A DNA stretch of 48,261 bases from Micromonospora rosaria (GTDB lineage: Bacteria; Actinomycetota; Actinomycetes; Mycobacteriales; Micromonosporaceae), in the NCBI RefSeq assembly GCF_001567585.1, contig NZ_LRQV01000044.1:1-48261 (forward strand). The letters run 5' to 3'. Under the pieces are notes generated by a model. The model was not told where the DNA came from and searched no databases. It was given only the letters and a program-made list of their open reading frames with translations. Numbering within the stretch: the stretch's first letter is position 1; the number at the start of each line of letters is the position of its first letter. Positions 7,441-16,608 of this stretch are shown here, one piece after another. The position numbers and the translations under genes were made by a program.

Positions 7441-8107
7441 CGACCGCACCGGGCGTACCGACCAGCCGTTGCGGGTGCTGGTCGTCGACGACCAGCAACT
7501 CGTCCGGGAAGGGCTGACCGCCCTGCTGGAACTCACCGACGGGGTGGTCGTCGTCGGGGCGGCCGGCGACGGCCGGCAGGCGCTCGACCTGGTCGCCGAC
7601 CGGAAGCCGGACGTGGTCCTGATGGACCTGCGGATGCCGGTCCTCGACGGGATCGCCGCGACCGCCGAGGTCCGGGACCGATTCCCGGAGGTCGCGGTGG
7701 TGGTGCTGACCACGTACGCCGACGACGAGTCGATCGCCGGGGCGCTCGCGGCCGGGGCCCGTGGCTACCTGACCAAGGACGCCGGGCGTGCCGAGATCGG
7801 CATGGCGTTGCGGGCGGCGGTCGCCGGCCACTCGATGTTCGACCCGGTGATCTCCGCCCGGCTCGCCGCCGCGCTGACCCGGTCGGCGCCGCCACCGGCG
7901 CGCGACCGGCTACCGGACGGGTTGACCCAGCGGGAGGCGGAGGTGCTCGGCCTGATCGCCCAGGGGCGGACCAACGCCGAGATCGCGGTGGCCCTGTTCG
8001 TCGCCGAGACCACCGTCAAGACCCACACCAACAACGCCTTCGCGAAGATCGGCGCCCGGAACCGCACCGAGGCTGCCGGCTACGCGATCCGCCACCGGCT
8101 CGGCTGA
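7253..8107 (+). CDS. NarL/FixJ-type response regulator with tandemly repeated N-terminus
   Basis: The 284-aa frame contains a receiver domain from about residue 73 (LRVLVVDDQQLVREGL, phospho-acceptor Asp125 in VVLMDLRMPVLDG, TTYADDESIAGAL, GYLTKDAG). A LuxR-type HTH follows (LTQREAEVLGLIAQGRTNAE, VAETTVKTHTNNAFAKIGA). Residues 1-58 are two 29-residue repeats, each starting MTDRTER, followed by a third start MTDRTDR immediately before the receiver. ATG 7253 has a good GGAGG 7 nt upstream and overlaps the kinase stop, so I take it as the main start. ATG 7340 and 7427 are in frame and would give shorter, more normal regulators. It is the partner of the upstream kinase. Confidence 0.87.
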   Translation: MTDRTERAVPEGSHGRDGEGREGMPVRPSMTDRTERVEPRGGHGRDGEGREGMPVRPSMTDRTDRTGRTDQPLRVLVVDDQQLVREGLTALLELTDGVVVVGAAGDGRQALDLVADRKPDVVLMDLRMPVLDGIAATAEVRDRFPEVAVVVLTTYADDESIAGALAAGARGYLTKDAGRAEIGMALRAAVAGHSMFDPVISARLAAALTRSAPPPARDRLPDGLTQREAEVLGLIAQGRTNAEIAVALFVAETTVKTHTNNAFAKIGARNRTEAAGYAIRHRLG

Positions 8108-8423
8108 CCCGGCGCCGCCCGGCGACCGACCCACTCCGGCGACCGACGGGGCCCGGCGACCGACCGGGTCCGGCGACCGACCGGACCCGCTGGCAGACCG
8201 GGCCGGTGGTGGACCAGAACTGCTGACGACCAGGCCGGTGGCAGACCGGCCTGGCGGTGGACCCATCCTGCCGGCGACCGGGCCGGTGACAGACCTGCTC
8301 AGTGAACGGCCGGGCCAGCCGATCCACGGCCGGGCCCACGGCACCCCGGGACAGGTGACGGCCAGCGGTGGCTGCCGCCCGCGCCCGACCTGTCGAGTAC
8401 CAGCACCAACAAGGAGGGGATCA
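8108..8423. other. 316-bp gene-free spacer with short degenerate repeats
   Basis: I see no gene. At 8117-8190 the block CCGGCGACCGA occurs four times at roughly 20-bp spacing, followed by degenerate GACCGGGCCGGTG-type repeats to about 8300. A strong AAGGAGGGG at 8411-8419 serves the next gene. Open frames entering from upstream here are Arg/Gly/Pro-rich and not gene-like. Confidence 0.6.
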
Positions 8424-9962
8424 GTGCGACCGAGGATGCGGGCGCTCACCGTCGCCGTGGCGGCCGGGATGCTCGTCGCGGGCAGCGGTACCGGCGCGGC
8501 CGGGGCGGGACCACGGGCGGGGGACCGCGACCGTGGTTACCGCGCCGACATCACCTGGGTACCGTGCCCGGAGGCGGCCGACGTCGAGTGCGGCACGGTG
8601 CCGATGCCGGTGGACTGGGCCGATCCGGGTGGCGAGACGTTCACCCTCGCGCTGGCCCGCCGCCCGGCGACCGTGCCCGCCGAGCGCGAGGGCGTGCTGT
8701 TCGTCAACATCGGCGGGCCCGGCGGCTCGGGCGTGGACTTCGCCCTGGTGGCGGACCGGTACTTCAGCCCGCAGGTGCGGCAGCGGTTCGACATCGTGGG
8801 CATCGACCCCCGGGGGATCGCCCGCAGCACCGAGGTGGCGTGCCCGCCGGGCCGACTCGACCAGCGCCCCTCGCTGACGCCGGCCAACCAGGCCGGGTTC
8901 GCGCGCCTGGCCCGGTTCAACCGGCAGTTCGCCGCCGAGTGCCGGGCCCTGACCGGCCCGCTCTACGACCACGTGGACACCCGTAGCGTGGTCGAGGACA
9001 TGGACGCCGTACGGCGGTCGTTGGGCGAGCGCACCATCAGCTACTTCGGCCTCTCCTACAGCACGCTGATCGGCCAGCAGTACGCCGAGCGGTACGGCCA
9101 CCGGGTCCGGGCGATGGTGCTGGACAGCGTCATGGACCACAGCCTCGGTACCCGGGGCTTCGTCGAGACCGAGGCGGCAGCCGCCGAGGACTCGTTCCGC
9201 GAGTTCGTGGCCTGGTGCGGCCGGACCGGGTCCTGTGCGCTGCACGGCCGGGACGTGCCTCGGCTGTGGCGCAGCCTGCTGCGACGGGCCGACCGGGGCG
9301 AGCTGTCCGACCCCGGATCGGGTACGCCGGTCACCGCCCGGCAGGTGCGGGACCGCGCCTTCGCCGACTTCTACGGCCCGACCTGGTCCTCCCTCGCCGA
9401 CTTCCTGTCGGCGCTGGACGGCTCCACCGCCCCGACGGAGCCGACCGGGGAGGCCGATCCCTACCTGAAGGCGCACCTGTTCCCGGCGGTGTTCTGCCTG
9501 GACTGGAGCATGCCGGTGCGTGACCACCGGGAGTTGACCACGCTGATTAAGCGGGCCGCCCGGGTGGCGCCGGCGATGGGCGGCTCACCACTGGCCACCG
9601 AGGCGGTCGGGTCGTGCGTCGGCCGGTCCGGGGACACGGTGAATCCGCAGCAGCGGCTGCGGATCACCACGGCACCGACGATCCTGCTGCTCAACGCCCG
9701 GCACGACCCGTCGACCGCGTACGAGTGGGCGGTCAACGTCCACCGGCAGGCCCGTGACGCCACCGTCCTGCTCACCTACGAGGGCTGGGGCCACGGCGTG
9801 TACGACCGTAGCGCCTGCACCAGGAACACGACCGACGCGTACCTGCTCGACCTGACCGTGCCCCGTGCCGGTGCCCGGTGTGCCGCCGTCGAGCCGGCTG
9901 CCGCCACGGACCGGCCGGCCCCGGTGGAGTCGCTGGTCGGCCCGCTGCGCAGCGTCGGCTGA
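8424..9962 (+). CDS. Secreted alpha/beta-hydrolase, S33 tripeptidyl-aminopeptidase-like
   Basis: This 512-aa protein begins with a signal peptide (MRALTVAVAAGMLVAGSG region, residues 1-27). It has an alpha/beta-hydrolase core with an oxyanion-type loop (FVNIGGPGGSGVDFAL), the nucleophile in FGLSYSTLIG (Ser211), the acid in LLNARHDPSTAYEW and the catalytic His in GWGHGVY. The ITWVPCPEAADVECGTVPMP opening and the Cys-rich C-terminal lobe are typical of actinobacterial S33 exopeptidases of the SlpD/SlpE/Tap type, which remove N-terminal tri- or dipeptides outside the cell. GTG 8424 with AAGGAGGGG is the start; the in-frame upstream part is not gene-like. It is transcribed alone and convergent with the esterase gene. 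Confidence 0.88.
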   Translation: MRPRMRALTVAVAAGMLVAGSGTGAAGAGPRAGDRDRGYRADITWVPCPEAADVECGTVPMPVDWADPGGETFTLALARRPATVPAEREGVLFVNIGGPGGSGVDFALVADRYFSPQVRQRFDIVGIDPRGIARSTEVACPPGRLDQRPSLTPANQAGFARLARFNRQFAAECRALTGPLYDHVDTRSVVEDMDAVRRSLGERTISYFGLSYSTLIGQQYAERYGHRVRAMVLDSVMDHSLGTRGFVETEAAAAEDSFREFVAWCGRTGSCALHGRDVPRLWRSLLRRADRGELSDPGSGTPVTARQVRDRAFADFYGPTWSSLADFLSALDGSTAPTEPTGEADPYLKAHLFPAVFCLDWSMPVRDHRELTTLIKRAARVAPAMGGSPLATEAVGSCVGRSGDTVNPQQRLRITTAPTILLLNARHDPSTAYEWAVNVHRQARDATVLLTYEGWGHGVYDRSACTRNTTDAYLLDLTVPRAGARCAAVEPAAATDRPAPVESLVGPLRSVG

Positions 9963-9974
9963 GGCGGTGGCCGG

Positions 9975-10015
9975 GCGGCGGGTGCCGGTGGGGTGGTCCC
10001 ACCGGCACCCGCCGC
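9975..10015. terminator. Bidirectional stem-loop terminator
   Basis: A perfect 18-bp stem (9975-9992 with 9998-10015) and a 5-nt loop separate the convergent peptidase and esterase genes. Confidence 0.85.
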
Positions 10016-10025
10016 CGTGGTCGGC

Positions 10026-11366
10026 TCAGGCGATCGTGCAGGATGCGCCGTTGAGGGTGAACGAGGACGGCCGGGCGGTGTTGCCCGTGTGGGTGGCCTG
10101 GAAGCCGATGCTGACGGAGGCGTTGGGCGCGAGCGCGCCGTTGTAGTCGACGTTCCTGGCCGTCACCTGCCCTGAGGTGGGGGTGTAGGTGGCGTTCCAG
10201 CCGCCGGTGATGGTCTGCCCGCCGGGCAGGGTGAAGACCAGGGACCAGCCGTTGATCGTGGTGCTGCCGGTGTTGGTGATGGTGAGGTCCTCGGTCAGGC
10301 CGTTGCCCCACGCGTTGACGGTGGCGGTGACCCGGCAACCCGCCGGGCCCGGCGGCGGAGTGGTCGGGCCCGGCGGCGGAGTCGTGGGGTTGGGCGGCGG
10401 AGTGGTCGGGTTGGGCGTCGGGTTCGCCCCGAACTGGGTGAAGAACCGCCACGTCTCGCCCGGCAGCCAGGTCCGGGAGCCGCTGTCACCGGGGGCGCCG
10501 TCCTGCGGGGCGGCGATGTGGCCCTCGTCGAAGGCGGCCCACACCACCGGGTACCCGGCCGCGCAGCCGGAGTAGGTGGTGCTCCGGTGGGTCAGGCTGC
10601 CCTGTGCCGGCTCGGGCGGGTTCTGGGCGGTGCACCCGTTGTTGCGGACGAAGCGGTCGCGCAGCGTACGTCCACCGGAGATGGTGAGCACGTTGTCCCG
10701 GATGCCGTGCGCCCCGAAGTAGGCGACCCGGCCGGTACCGCCGCTGCACCCGCTGATCTGGCCGGCGCCGTAGACCGCGACCGCGCGGAACACGTCCGGC
10801 CGGGCGCAGGCGAGCGCGTAACTCATGCCGCCGCCCCAACTGAAGCCGAGCGCGAAGCGCTGCGTGGTCTCGACGCAGAGCTCCCCCTCGATGCGGCGGA
10901 GCATGTCGTCGACGAAGGTGACGTCCTCGCCGCCGCTGTTGGCCCAGCCGTTGTTGAGGCCCTGCGGGGCGACGAAGATGGTGCTGTTGTTCGCCAGCCG
11001 CAGCAGCCCGTAGTACGCCCAGACGTCCCGCTGCACGGTCTGCCCGGTGGCGACGTCGGTGGCCGTGGCGCCCCGCCAGTGGAACCCGAAGACCAGGCGG
11101 TGGGGGGTGCGGTTGTCGTAGTTGTCGGGCAGCCGCAGGATGAAGCTGCGGCTCTTGCCGCCGCTCTGGATCGTGTGCGTACCGCTGGTCAGCGTCGGGG
11201 TCCGGCCGCAGCCGGCGGTCGAGGCGGCGGCGCCGACGTCCGTGGCCGCCGTGGCGCCGCCGCCGGACGCGGCCGACGAGCTGGCGGCGGCGCCGACGGC
11301 GAGCGTCGTACCGCCGAGGGTCAGGGCGAGCAGGGCCGCTACCGCGACCGATCTGGGTCTCACCAT
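10026..11366 (-). CDS. Secreted PHB-depolymerase/feruloyl-esterase-like esterase with C-terminal CBM2
   Basis: This 446-aa protein has a signal peptide (AVAALLALTLGGTTLAVGAAA) and a CE1/LpqC-like esterase domain with the nucleophile in LGFSWGGGMSYALACARP (Ser176) and a likely catalytic His in FDEGHIAAPQD. A Pro/Thr linker (NPTTPPPGPTTPPPGP) and a carbohydrate-binding module of family 2 (residues about 350-446, with conserved Cys near both ends, Trp in NAWGNGL and GWNATYTP) follow. It probably deacylates plant cell-wall polysaccharides (acetyl or feruloyl xylan) while bound to cellulose or xylan. A good AGAGGGAG precedes the start; GTG 11369 and ATG 11366 are both possible. Confidence 0.87.
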   Translation of the reverse strand: MVRPRSVAVAALLALTLGGTTLAVGAAASSSAASGGGATAATDVGAAASTAGCGRTPTLTSGTHTIQSGGKSRSFILRLPDNYDNRTPHRLVFGFHWRGATATDVATGQTVQRDVWAYYGLLRLANNSTIFVAPQGLNNGWANSGGEDVTFVDDMLRRIEGELCVETTQRFALGFSWGGGMSYALACARPDVFRAVAVYGAGQISGCSGGTGRVAYFGAHGIRDNVLTISGGRTLRDRFVRNNGCTAQNPPEPAQGSLTHRSTTYSGCAAGYPVVWAAFDEGHIAAPQDGAPGDSGSRTWLPGETWRFFTQFGANPTPNPTTPPPNPTTPPPGPTTPPPGPAGCRVTATVNAWGNGLTEDLTITNTGSTTINGWSLVFTLPGGQTITGGWNATYTPTSGQVTARNVDYNGALAPNASVSIGFQATHTGNTARPSSFTLNGASCTIA

Positions 11367-11591
11367 CACGCGAAAACTCCCTCTGCCGTCCATGCGTCGG
11401 CATCAGTGGCGATGTGGGGTTCGGAACGGCTCGACGTACCGGACGGCTCCCGCGACTGGCCGTCCTGTCGGCCGGTACGTGTCCGATCGGTGTCCCGCCG
11501 GGGTGCCCGGGGGCGTCCGCTGCTCGGCAGCGGACGACGGACCCGGTGGGGACGGCGGAGCGTGCCCTTCGCTCCTGCCTGGAACCTACAT

Positions 11592-11605
11592 TGTGAACGA
11601 TAACA
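11592..11605. promoter_or_regulatory. LacI-family-type operator upstream of the esterase gene
   Basis: TGTGAACGATAACA (reverse strand TGTTATCGTTCACA) fits the TGTkAwCGwTmACA pattern with central CG that LacI-family sugar repressors use in actinobacteria. It lies about 225 bp upstream of the CBM2 esterase start and 45 bp before the end of the oxidoreductase gene, in an otherwise gene-free 283-bp gap (11367-11649). Carbohydrate-dependent control of the esterase is the likely meaning. Confidence 0.5.
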
Positions 11606-11649
11606 TCGCAATGCGTGGATGGCATGTGTCGGCTGTCGGGCGGGGGCGG

Positions 11650-12723
11650 TCAGGCCGGGTGCTGGTACGTGGGATAGGTCAGGTAGCCCGCGTCGCCGCC
11701 GGTGTACCAGGTCGCCTCGTCGTGCGCGGCGATCGGCAGGCCCTGGCGCAGCCGCTCGACCAGATCGGGGTTGGCGAGGTAGGCGCGGCCGAAGCTGATC
11801 AGATCGGCGCCCAGCGCCAGCCAGTGGTCGGCGGCGGCCCGGTCGGTCTGCCGGGGGCCCATCGGGAGGACCGGGTTGACGACGAACGTGCCGGGCCAGG
11901 CGCGACGCAGTCCCACCAGGATCTCCTCGTCGGTGGTGGCCTCGACGTGGACGTACGCCAGGCCGAGGGGGGCGAGCTCGGCGAGTAGCGCGCCGTACAG
12001 CTCCGGTACCTCGCTCTCCCGGACCCCCCAGAAGCCCGCGCCGGGCGAGAGCCGGATGCCGGTGCGCGGCCCACCCACCGCGTCGACGGTGGCGGCGACC
12101 GCCTCCACCGCGAACCGGATCCGGTTGCCGATCGGACCCCCGTACCGGTCGGTGCGCAGGTTGGCGTTGCTGGACAGGAACTGGGCGATGAGGTACCCGT
12201 TGGCCCCGTGCAGTTCCACCCCGTCGAAGCCGGCGTCGACGGCGTGGCGGGCGGCGTCGGCGTAGGACCGGGCGTGCTCGGGCACCTCCCCGGTGGCCAA
12301 CGCCCGGGGCACCGGGGCCGGCTTCGGCCCGGTGGGGGTGAAGACGTCCCCCTCGGCGGCGACCGCCGAGGGGCCGACGGGCTGCGTCCCCGTCGTCTCC
12401 GGGTGGGACACCCGGCCCCCGTGCATGAGCTGGGCGAAGATCCGCCCCCCGTTGGTGTGCACCGCGTCGGTGACCGGTCGCCAGCTCGCGACCTGCGCGT
12501 CCGTGTACAGCCCCGGGGTGCCCGGGTTGGACTGCCCGACCAGGCTCGGCTGCACGCCTTCGCTCACGATCAGCCCGGCGGTCGCGCGCTGGGCGTAGTA
12601 CGTCGCCATCGAGGGGGTCGCCAACCCGCCGGGGGCGGCGCGGACCCGGGTCATCGGGGCCATCACCACGCGGTTGGGCAGGGTCAGCTCGCCGAGCCGG
12701 TAGCGGTCGAACAGGGTGGTCAT
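11650..12723 (-). CDS. NADH:flavin oxidoreductase, Old Yellow Enzyme family
   Basis: This 357-aa FMN-dependent TIM-barrel enzyme contains the family landmarks LPNRVVMAPMTRVRA (N-terminal FMN loop), FAQLMHGGRVSHPE, the HGANGYLIAQFLSSNANLR motif carrying substrate-binding His/Asn, and RLSPGAGFWG. YGGPIGNRIRF and LISFGRAYLANPDLVERL (phosphate-binding end) follow. It resembles NemA/XenA/YqjM-type ene-reductases that reduce activated C=C bonds and detoxify electrophiles. The start is ATG 12723 with GGAGG 6 nt upstream; the in-frame extension to 12834 runs into the divergent regulator promoter and is rejected. The divergent MerR gene and palindrome suggest inducible expression by reactive electrophiles. 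Confidence 0.92.
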   Translation of the reverse strand: MTTLFDRYRLGELTLPNRVVMAPMTRVRAAPGGLATPSMATYYAQRATAGLIVSEGVQPSLVGQSNPGTPGLYTDAQVASWRPVTDAVHTNGGRIFAQLMHGGRVSHPETTGTQPVGPSAVAAEGDVFTPTGPKPAPVPRALATGEVPEHARSYADAARHAVDAGFDGVELHGANGYLIAQFLSSNANLRTDRYGGPIGNRIRFAVEAVAATVDAVGGPRTGIRLSPGAGFWGVRESEVPELYGALLAELAPLGLAYVHVEATTDEEILVGLRRAWPGTFVVNPVLPMGPRQTDRAAADHWLALGADLISFGRAYLANPDLVERLRQGLPIAAHDEATWYTGGDAGYLTYPTYQHPA

Positions 12724-12791
12724 GAGGTGCCTCCACGGGTGTCGGGCGGGACGGTCGCGTCGGCGGCTCCGGCGCAGCGCTACGCTAAAAC

Positions 12792-12807
12792 CTGACGTTG
12801 ACGTCAG
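12792..12807. promoter_or_regulatory. MerR-type operator between OYE and MerR genes
   Basis: CTGACGTTGACGTCAG is a perfect 7-bp inverted repeat with a 2-bp centre. On the minus strand it sits between a TTGCCT-like -35 and a TAGCGT-like -10 separated by about 20 bp, the over-long spacer typical of MerR-activated promoters. It is placed to control the oxidoreductase and to autoregulate the merR gene. Confidence 0.75.
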
Positions 12808-12845
12808 AGGCAAGTGCTGCGGGACGCGGATCACAGGGGGGCGCG

Positions 12846-13214
12846 GTGCGGATCGGGGACCTCGCGGCGCGAGCCGGGGTGAGCGTGCGCGCGCTGCGCT
12901 ACTACGAGGAGCAGGGCCTGCTCACCAGCGTCCGTAGCCCCGGCGGCCAACGCCGGTACGCCGACCGCGACGTCGCCCGGGTGCTGCTCATCCAACGCCT
13001 GTACCAGGCCGGGCTCTCCAGCCGGACGATCGTCGACCTGCTGCCCTGCACCGAGACGCCCAGCCACGAGGCCTCCGACCTCGCGTTCGAGCGGATGCGG
13101 CAGGAACGGGACCGGATCACCGGGCACATCGCGGAGCTCGTCCGTACCCGGGACGCCCTGGACCGGCTCCTCGCCGCCAACCGCACCCACCGGGAAGGGC
13201 TCGTCCCCGGCTGA
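12846..13214 (+). CDS. MerR-family transcriptional regulator
   Basis: The 122-aa protein starts directly with the MerR winged helix-turn-helix (RIGDLAARAGVSVRALRYYE, EQGLLTSVRSPGGQRRYADR), followed by VLLIQRLYQAGLSSRTIVDLLPC and a dimerisation helix (FERMRQERDRITGHIAELVRT). It has only isolated cysteines (in LLPCTE), so it is not a metal-type MerR with a clustered Cys signature; a redox or electrophile-sensing role is possible. GTG 12846 is chosen from the conserved start of the HTH and a purine-rich AGGGGGG upstream. It is divergent from the Old Yellow Enzyme gene and shares the palindromic promoter region with it. Confidence 0.9.
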   Translation: MRIGDLAARAGVSVRALRYYEEQGLLTSVRSPGGQRRYADRDVARVLLIQRLYQAGLSSRTIVDLLPCTETPSHEASDLAFERMRQERDRITGHIAELVRTRDALDRLLAANRTHREGLVPG

Positions 13215-13258
13215 CCCCGGCCCCGGTCAGTTCGATGGTTTGCCCGTGCCGGGCCCGC

Positions 13259-13296
13259 CACCCGTACCACGATGGTCGGGCAGGCCGGTACGGGTG
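13259..13296 (+). promoter_or_regulatory. 10-bp inverted repeat just upstream of the antiporter start
   Basis: CACCCGTACC (13259-13268) is perfectly inverted at 13287-13296 (GGTACGGGTG) with an 18-nt loop, ending 13 bp before GTG 13310. It could be an operator or a leader hairpin that limits access to the ribosome site. Confidence 0.45.
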
Positions 13297-13309
13297 ACGG
13301 GGGCACGGG

Positions 13310-14887
13310 GTGAGCGCGCTTGTCCTGATCGTGGTGCTGGGCGCCACGGTGATCATCGGCACCACCCTGGGCGGCCGGTACAGCGTCGCCCCGCCCGTCC
13401 TGCTCATCACGATGGGCGGTCTGCTCGCGCTGCTGCCGCCCTTCTCGCACGTGGTGCTGGAACCCGAGGTGGTGCTGGTGCTGTTCCTGCCGGCGATCCT
13501 CTACCGGGAGAGCCTGGTCGTCAGCCTGCGGGAGATCCGGGCGAACCTTCTCGTGATCACGTTGCTCGCGGTCGTCCTGGTCGTGCTGACGATGGTCTCG
13601 GTGGCGGTGGTCGCCCAGGCGCTCGGCGTCGTGCCGGCCGCCGCCTGGGTGCTCGGCGCGGTCCTCGCGCCCACCGACGCCGCCGCGGTCGCCGGCCTGG
13701 CCAAGCGGATGCCCCGCCGGATCCTCACCACCCTGCGCGCGGAGAGCCTGATCAACGACGGTACGGCGCTGGTGCTGTTCAGCGTGGCGGTCGGCGTGAT
13801 CGCCGGGCACGCCTCACCGGGGTTCCTCGTCCTGCTCGGTGAGTTCGCCGGCAAGGCCGCCGTCGGGGTCGCCGCCGGGCTGCTCACCGGGGGCGTGGTG
13901 ATCCTGGTCCGGCGGCGTCTCGACGACCCGCTGCGGGAGGGGGCGTTGAGCGTCATGACGCCCTTCGTCGCGTTCCTGCTCGCCGAGTCGGTGCACAGCA
14001 GCGGGGTGCTCGCGGTGGTGGTCGCCGGCCTGCTCCTGACGTACGCGGCCCCCCGGGTCATCCGGGCCCCCTCCCGGGTGCTGGCGCTCAACTTCTGGGA
14101 CCTCACCACCTTCCTGATCAACGGTTCGCTCTTCGTCCTGCTCGGCATGCAGATCCCCCGCGCGGTGCGGAGCATCACCAGCACCTCGACCGGCCAGGCG
14201 TTGATCATCTCGGCGGTGATCGCCGGGGTCGTGGTGGTCACCCGGATGGCCTGGGTGCACCTGTCGATCGCCACCCTCCAGGCAATCGAGCGCCGGCCGG
14301 CCCGCCGGGAGAACCGGGTCGACTGGCGGGTCCGGACCATGGCCGGCTGGGCGGGCTTCCGGGGTGCGGTCTCCCTGGCGGCGGCGCTCGCGGTACCGGT
14401 GACCACCGACACCGGCTCACCCGCCGCCGAGCGGGACCTGATCATCTTCTGTACCGCCGTGGTGATCGTGCTGACCATGCTGGTCCAGGGCACCACCCTG
14501 CCGGCTGTGGTCGGCTGGGCCGGCCTGGTCGGCGACCCCGGCCGCGAGGACGAGGTCCGGCGGGCCCGGCTGGCGGCCACCCAGGCGGGACTGGCCGCGC
14601 TGCCCGAGGTCGCCGCCCGCATCGGCGTCGGGCCGGACGCGGTGGACCGGCTCCGCAGCGACTACGAGCGGCACCTCGACGAGGTCCAGTCCGCCCCCGA
14701 CGACGAGGAGGCCGCCCGGGATCGGGAGCTGGACCGGCAGTTGCGGCTCGACGTCCTCGAACACAAGCGCCGCGAGGTGACCCGGCTGCGGGACAACCAC
14801 GAGATCGACGACGCGGTGCAGCGGGAGTTGCAGGCGGCGCTGGACATCGAGGAGATCCGCCTGCTGGGGCCGCAGAACAACGACTGA
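13310..14887 (+). CDS. Na+/H+ antiporter, CPA1 (NhaP/YjcE-like) family
   Basis: This 525-aa protein has about twelve membrane helices followed by a long hydrophilic C-terminus (residues about 405-525). Family landmarks are [28 protein letters not shown] (the conserved PTD motif), [16 protein letters not shown] (conserved ESLxND) and [17 protein letters not shown]. It exchanges Na+ (or K+) for protons across the cytoplasmic membrane. The C-terminal domain is charged and probably helical ([32 protein letters not shown]) and is likely regulatory. GTG 13310 is the start, preceded by a GACGGGGG-like site. It is a stand-alone gene. Confidence 0.92.
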   Translation: MSALVLIVVLGATVIIGTTLGGRYSVAPPVLLITMGGLLALLPPFSHVVLEPEVVLVLFLPAILYRESLVVSLREIRANLLVITLLAVVLVVLTMVSVAVVAQALGVVPAAAWVLGAVLAPTDAAAVAGLAKRMPRRILTTLRAESLINDGTALVLFSVAVGVIAGHASPGFLVLLGEFAGKAAVGVAAGLLTGGVVILVRRRLDDPLREGALSVMTPFVAFLLAESVHSSGVLAVVVAGLLLTYAAPRVIRAPSRVLALNFWDLTTFLINGSLFVLLGMQIPRAVRSITSTSTGQALIISAVIAGVVVVTRMAWVHLSIATLQAIERRPARRENRVDWRVRTMAGWAGFRGAVSLAAALAVPVTTDTGSPAAERDLIIFCTAVVIVLTMLVQGTTLPAVVGWAGLVGDPGREDEVRRARLAATQAGLAALPEVAARIGVGPDAVDRLRSDYERHLDEVQSAPDDEEAARDRELDRQLRLDVLEHKRREVTRLRDNHEIDDAVQRELQAALDIEEIRLLGPQNND

Positions 14888-15144
14888 CGCCCCGCCCGCG
14901 CGACCGCCCCGCCCGCCGCCCGGCGCACCCTCCGGTGTGTACGGAGCGCACACCACGGCGTCGCTCACTGCTAGGATTCGTCGTCGCCGGGCCCTCCGAC
15001 GCCGCCCTGCCGGGCGCGCCGTCCACCGACCACGTCGAGGTGCGTTCACGCCGAACCGCGACCACGCCGAACCGCGACCACCCCGAGGTGCCCGTCCGTC
15101 GATCACGTCCACGTCGCGTCAGTCGATCCGAGAGGACAGTGTCA
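14888..15144. promoter_or_regulatory. 257-bp leader/promoter region of ahcY with a 16-bp tandem repeat
   Basis: ACGCCGAACCGCGACC is tandemly duplicated at 15048-15063 and 15064-15079. A TAGGAT hexamer near 14972-14977 is a possible -10 box. The region would form a long leader. I looked for the conserved core of the SAH riboswitch and did not find a convincing match. AGAGGACA at 15131-15138 is the ribosome site. Confidence 0.45.
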
Positions 15145-16605
15145 ATGACCGTCAGCGCGGATGCAGGACAACCCTTCGACTACCGGGTCGCCGACCTGGG
15201 CCTGGCCGAGTTCGGCCGCAAGGAGATCCGCCTCGCCGAGCAGGAGATGCCCGGCCTCATGGTCCTGCGGGACGAGTTCCGCGACACCCGCCCGCTGCAC
15301 GGGGCCCGGATCTCCGGGTCGCTGCACATGACCGTGCAGACCGCCGTCCTGATCGAGACCCTGGTGGCGCTCGGCGCCGAGGTGCGCTGGGCGAGCTGCA
15401 ACATCTTCTCCACCCAGGACCACGCCGCCGCCGCGGTGGTCGTCGGTCCGGAGGGGACGGTCGACGAGCCGCGCGGCGTGCCGGTCTTCGCCTGGAAGGG
15501 CGAGACGCTCCAGGAGTACTGGTGGTGCACCGAGCAGATGCTCACCTGGCCGGGCGCGACCGGGCCGACCACGATCGTCGACGACGGCGGGGACGCCACC
15601 CTGCTGGTGCACCTCGGCGCGGAGTACGCGCGGGCCGGCGCGGTGCCGGCGACCAGCCCCGAGGACAGCGAGGAGTTCGGCGTCCTGCTCGACGTGCTGC
15701 GCCGCTCGATCGCCGAGCGGCCCGACACGTGGACCACGATGGCCGACGGGATCCGGGGCGTCACCGAGGAGACCACCACCGGCGTGCACCGCCTCTACGA
15801 CCTCGAACGCAGCGGGCGGCTGCTCTTCCCGGCGATCAACGTCAACGACTCGGTCACCAAGTCGAAGTTCGACAACCGCTACGGCATCCGGCACTCGCTG
15901 ATCGACGGCATCAACCGGGCCACCGACGTGCTGATCGGCGGCAAGGTGGCGGTCGTCTGCGGCTACGGCGACGTCGGCAAGGGCTGCGCCGAGTCGCTGC
16001 GCGGCCAGGGCGCGCGGGTGGTGGTCACCGAGATCGACCCGATCTGCGCCCTCCAGGCGGTGATGGACGGGTACCAGGTGGCCCGGCTGGAGGACGTCGT
16101 CGAGCAGGCCGACATCTTCGTCACCGCCACCGGCAGCCGCGACGTGATCACCGCCGACCACATGGCCCGGATGCGGCACCAGGCGATCGTGTGCAACATC
16201 GGGCACTTCGACAACGAGATCGACGTGGCCGGGCTGACCGCCGTGCCGGGGATCGTCCGGGACCAGGTCAAGCCGCAGGTGGACGAGTGGCGCTTCCCCG
16301 ACGGCCACTCGGTCATCCTGCTCAGCGAGGGCCGGCTGGTGAACCTCGGCAACGCCACCGGCCACCCCAGCTTCGTCATGTCCACCTCCTTCGCCAACCA
16401 GGTGCTGGCCCAGATCGAGGTGTTCACCAAGCCGGACCAGTACCAGCGGCGGGTCTACACGCTGCCCAAGCAGCTCGACGAGCGGATCGCCCGGGTCCAC
16501 CTGGAGGCCCTCGGCGCGCGGCTGACCACGCTGACCAAGTCGCAGGCCGACTACCTGAACCTCCCCGTCGACGGGCCGTACAAGCCGGACCACTACCGGT
16601 ACTGA
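15145..16605 (+). CDS. ahcY: Adenosylhomocysteinase (S-adenosyl-L-homocysteine hydrolase)
   Basis: The 486-aa protein is full length for the family. It carries [17 protein letters not shown] (substrate His), [40 protein letters not shown], the catalytic [17 protein letters not shown] block (Lys, Asp, Asn all present), NAD-binding [25 protein letters not shown] and the C-terminal KPDHYRY that closes the neighbour's NAD site. It reversibly splits SAH to adenosine and homocysteine, removing the product inhibitor of all SAM-dependent methylations. ATG 15145 follows AGAGGACA. It provides an intact reference for the two degenerate paralogs 3-6 kb downstream, and may be here to support the SAM-consuming enzymes of this locus or simply as housekeeping. 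Confidence 0.97.
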   Translation: MTVSADAGQPFDYRVADLGLAEFGRKEIRLAEQEMPGLMVLRDEFRDTRPLHGARISGSLHMTVQTAVLIETLVALGAEVRWASCNIFSTQDHAAAAVVVGPEGTVDEPRGVPVFAWKGETLQEYWWCTEQMLTWPGATGPTTIVDDGGDATLLVHLGAEYARAGAVPATSPEDSEEFGVLLDVLRRSIAERPDTWTTMADGIRGVTEETTTGVHRLYDLERSGRLLFPAINVNDSVTKSKFDNRYGIRHSLIDGINRATDVLIGGKVAVVCGYGDVGKGCAESLRGQGARVVVTEIDPICALQAVMDGYQVARLEDVVEQADIFVTATGSRDVITADHMARMRHQAIVCNIGHFDNEIDVAGLTAVPGIVRDQVKPQVDEWRFPDGHSVILLSEGRLVNLGNATGHPSFVMSTSFANQVLAQIEVFTKPDQYQRRVYTLPKQLDERIARVHLEALGARLTTLTKSQADYLNLPVDGPYKPDHYRY

Positions 16606-16608
16606 CGG

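Noticed and set aside
8257..8423. N-terminal extension of the S33 peptidase to the upstream ATG at 8238
   Set aside because: The extension is Gly/Pro/Arg-rich repeat DNA and would precede the signal peptide; GTG 8424 has a strong ribosome site.
14888..15144. Possible SAH riboswitch upstream of ahcY
   Set aside because: The leader is long enough, but I could not find the conserved core or a convincing pseudoknot; only a 16-bp tandem repeat is evident.
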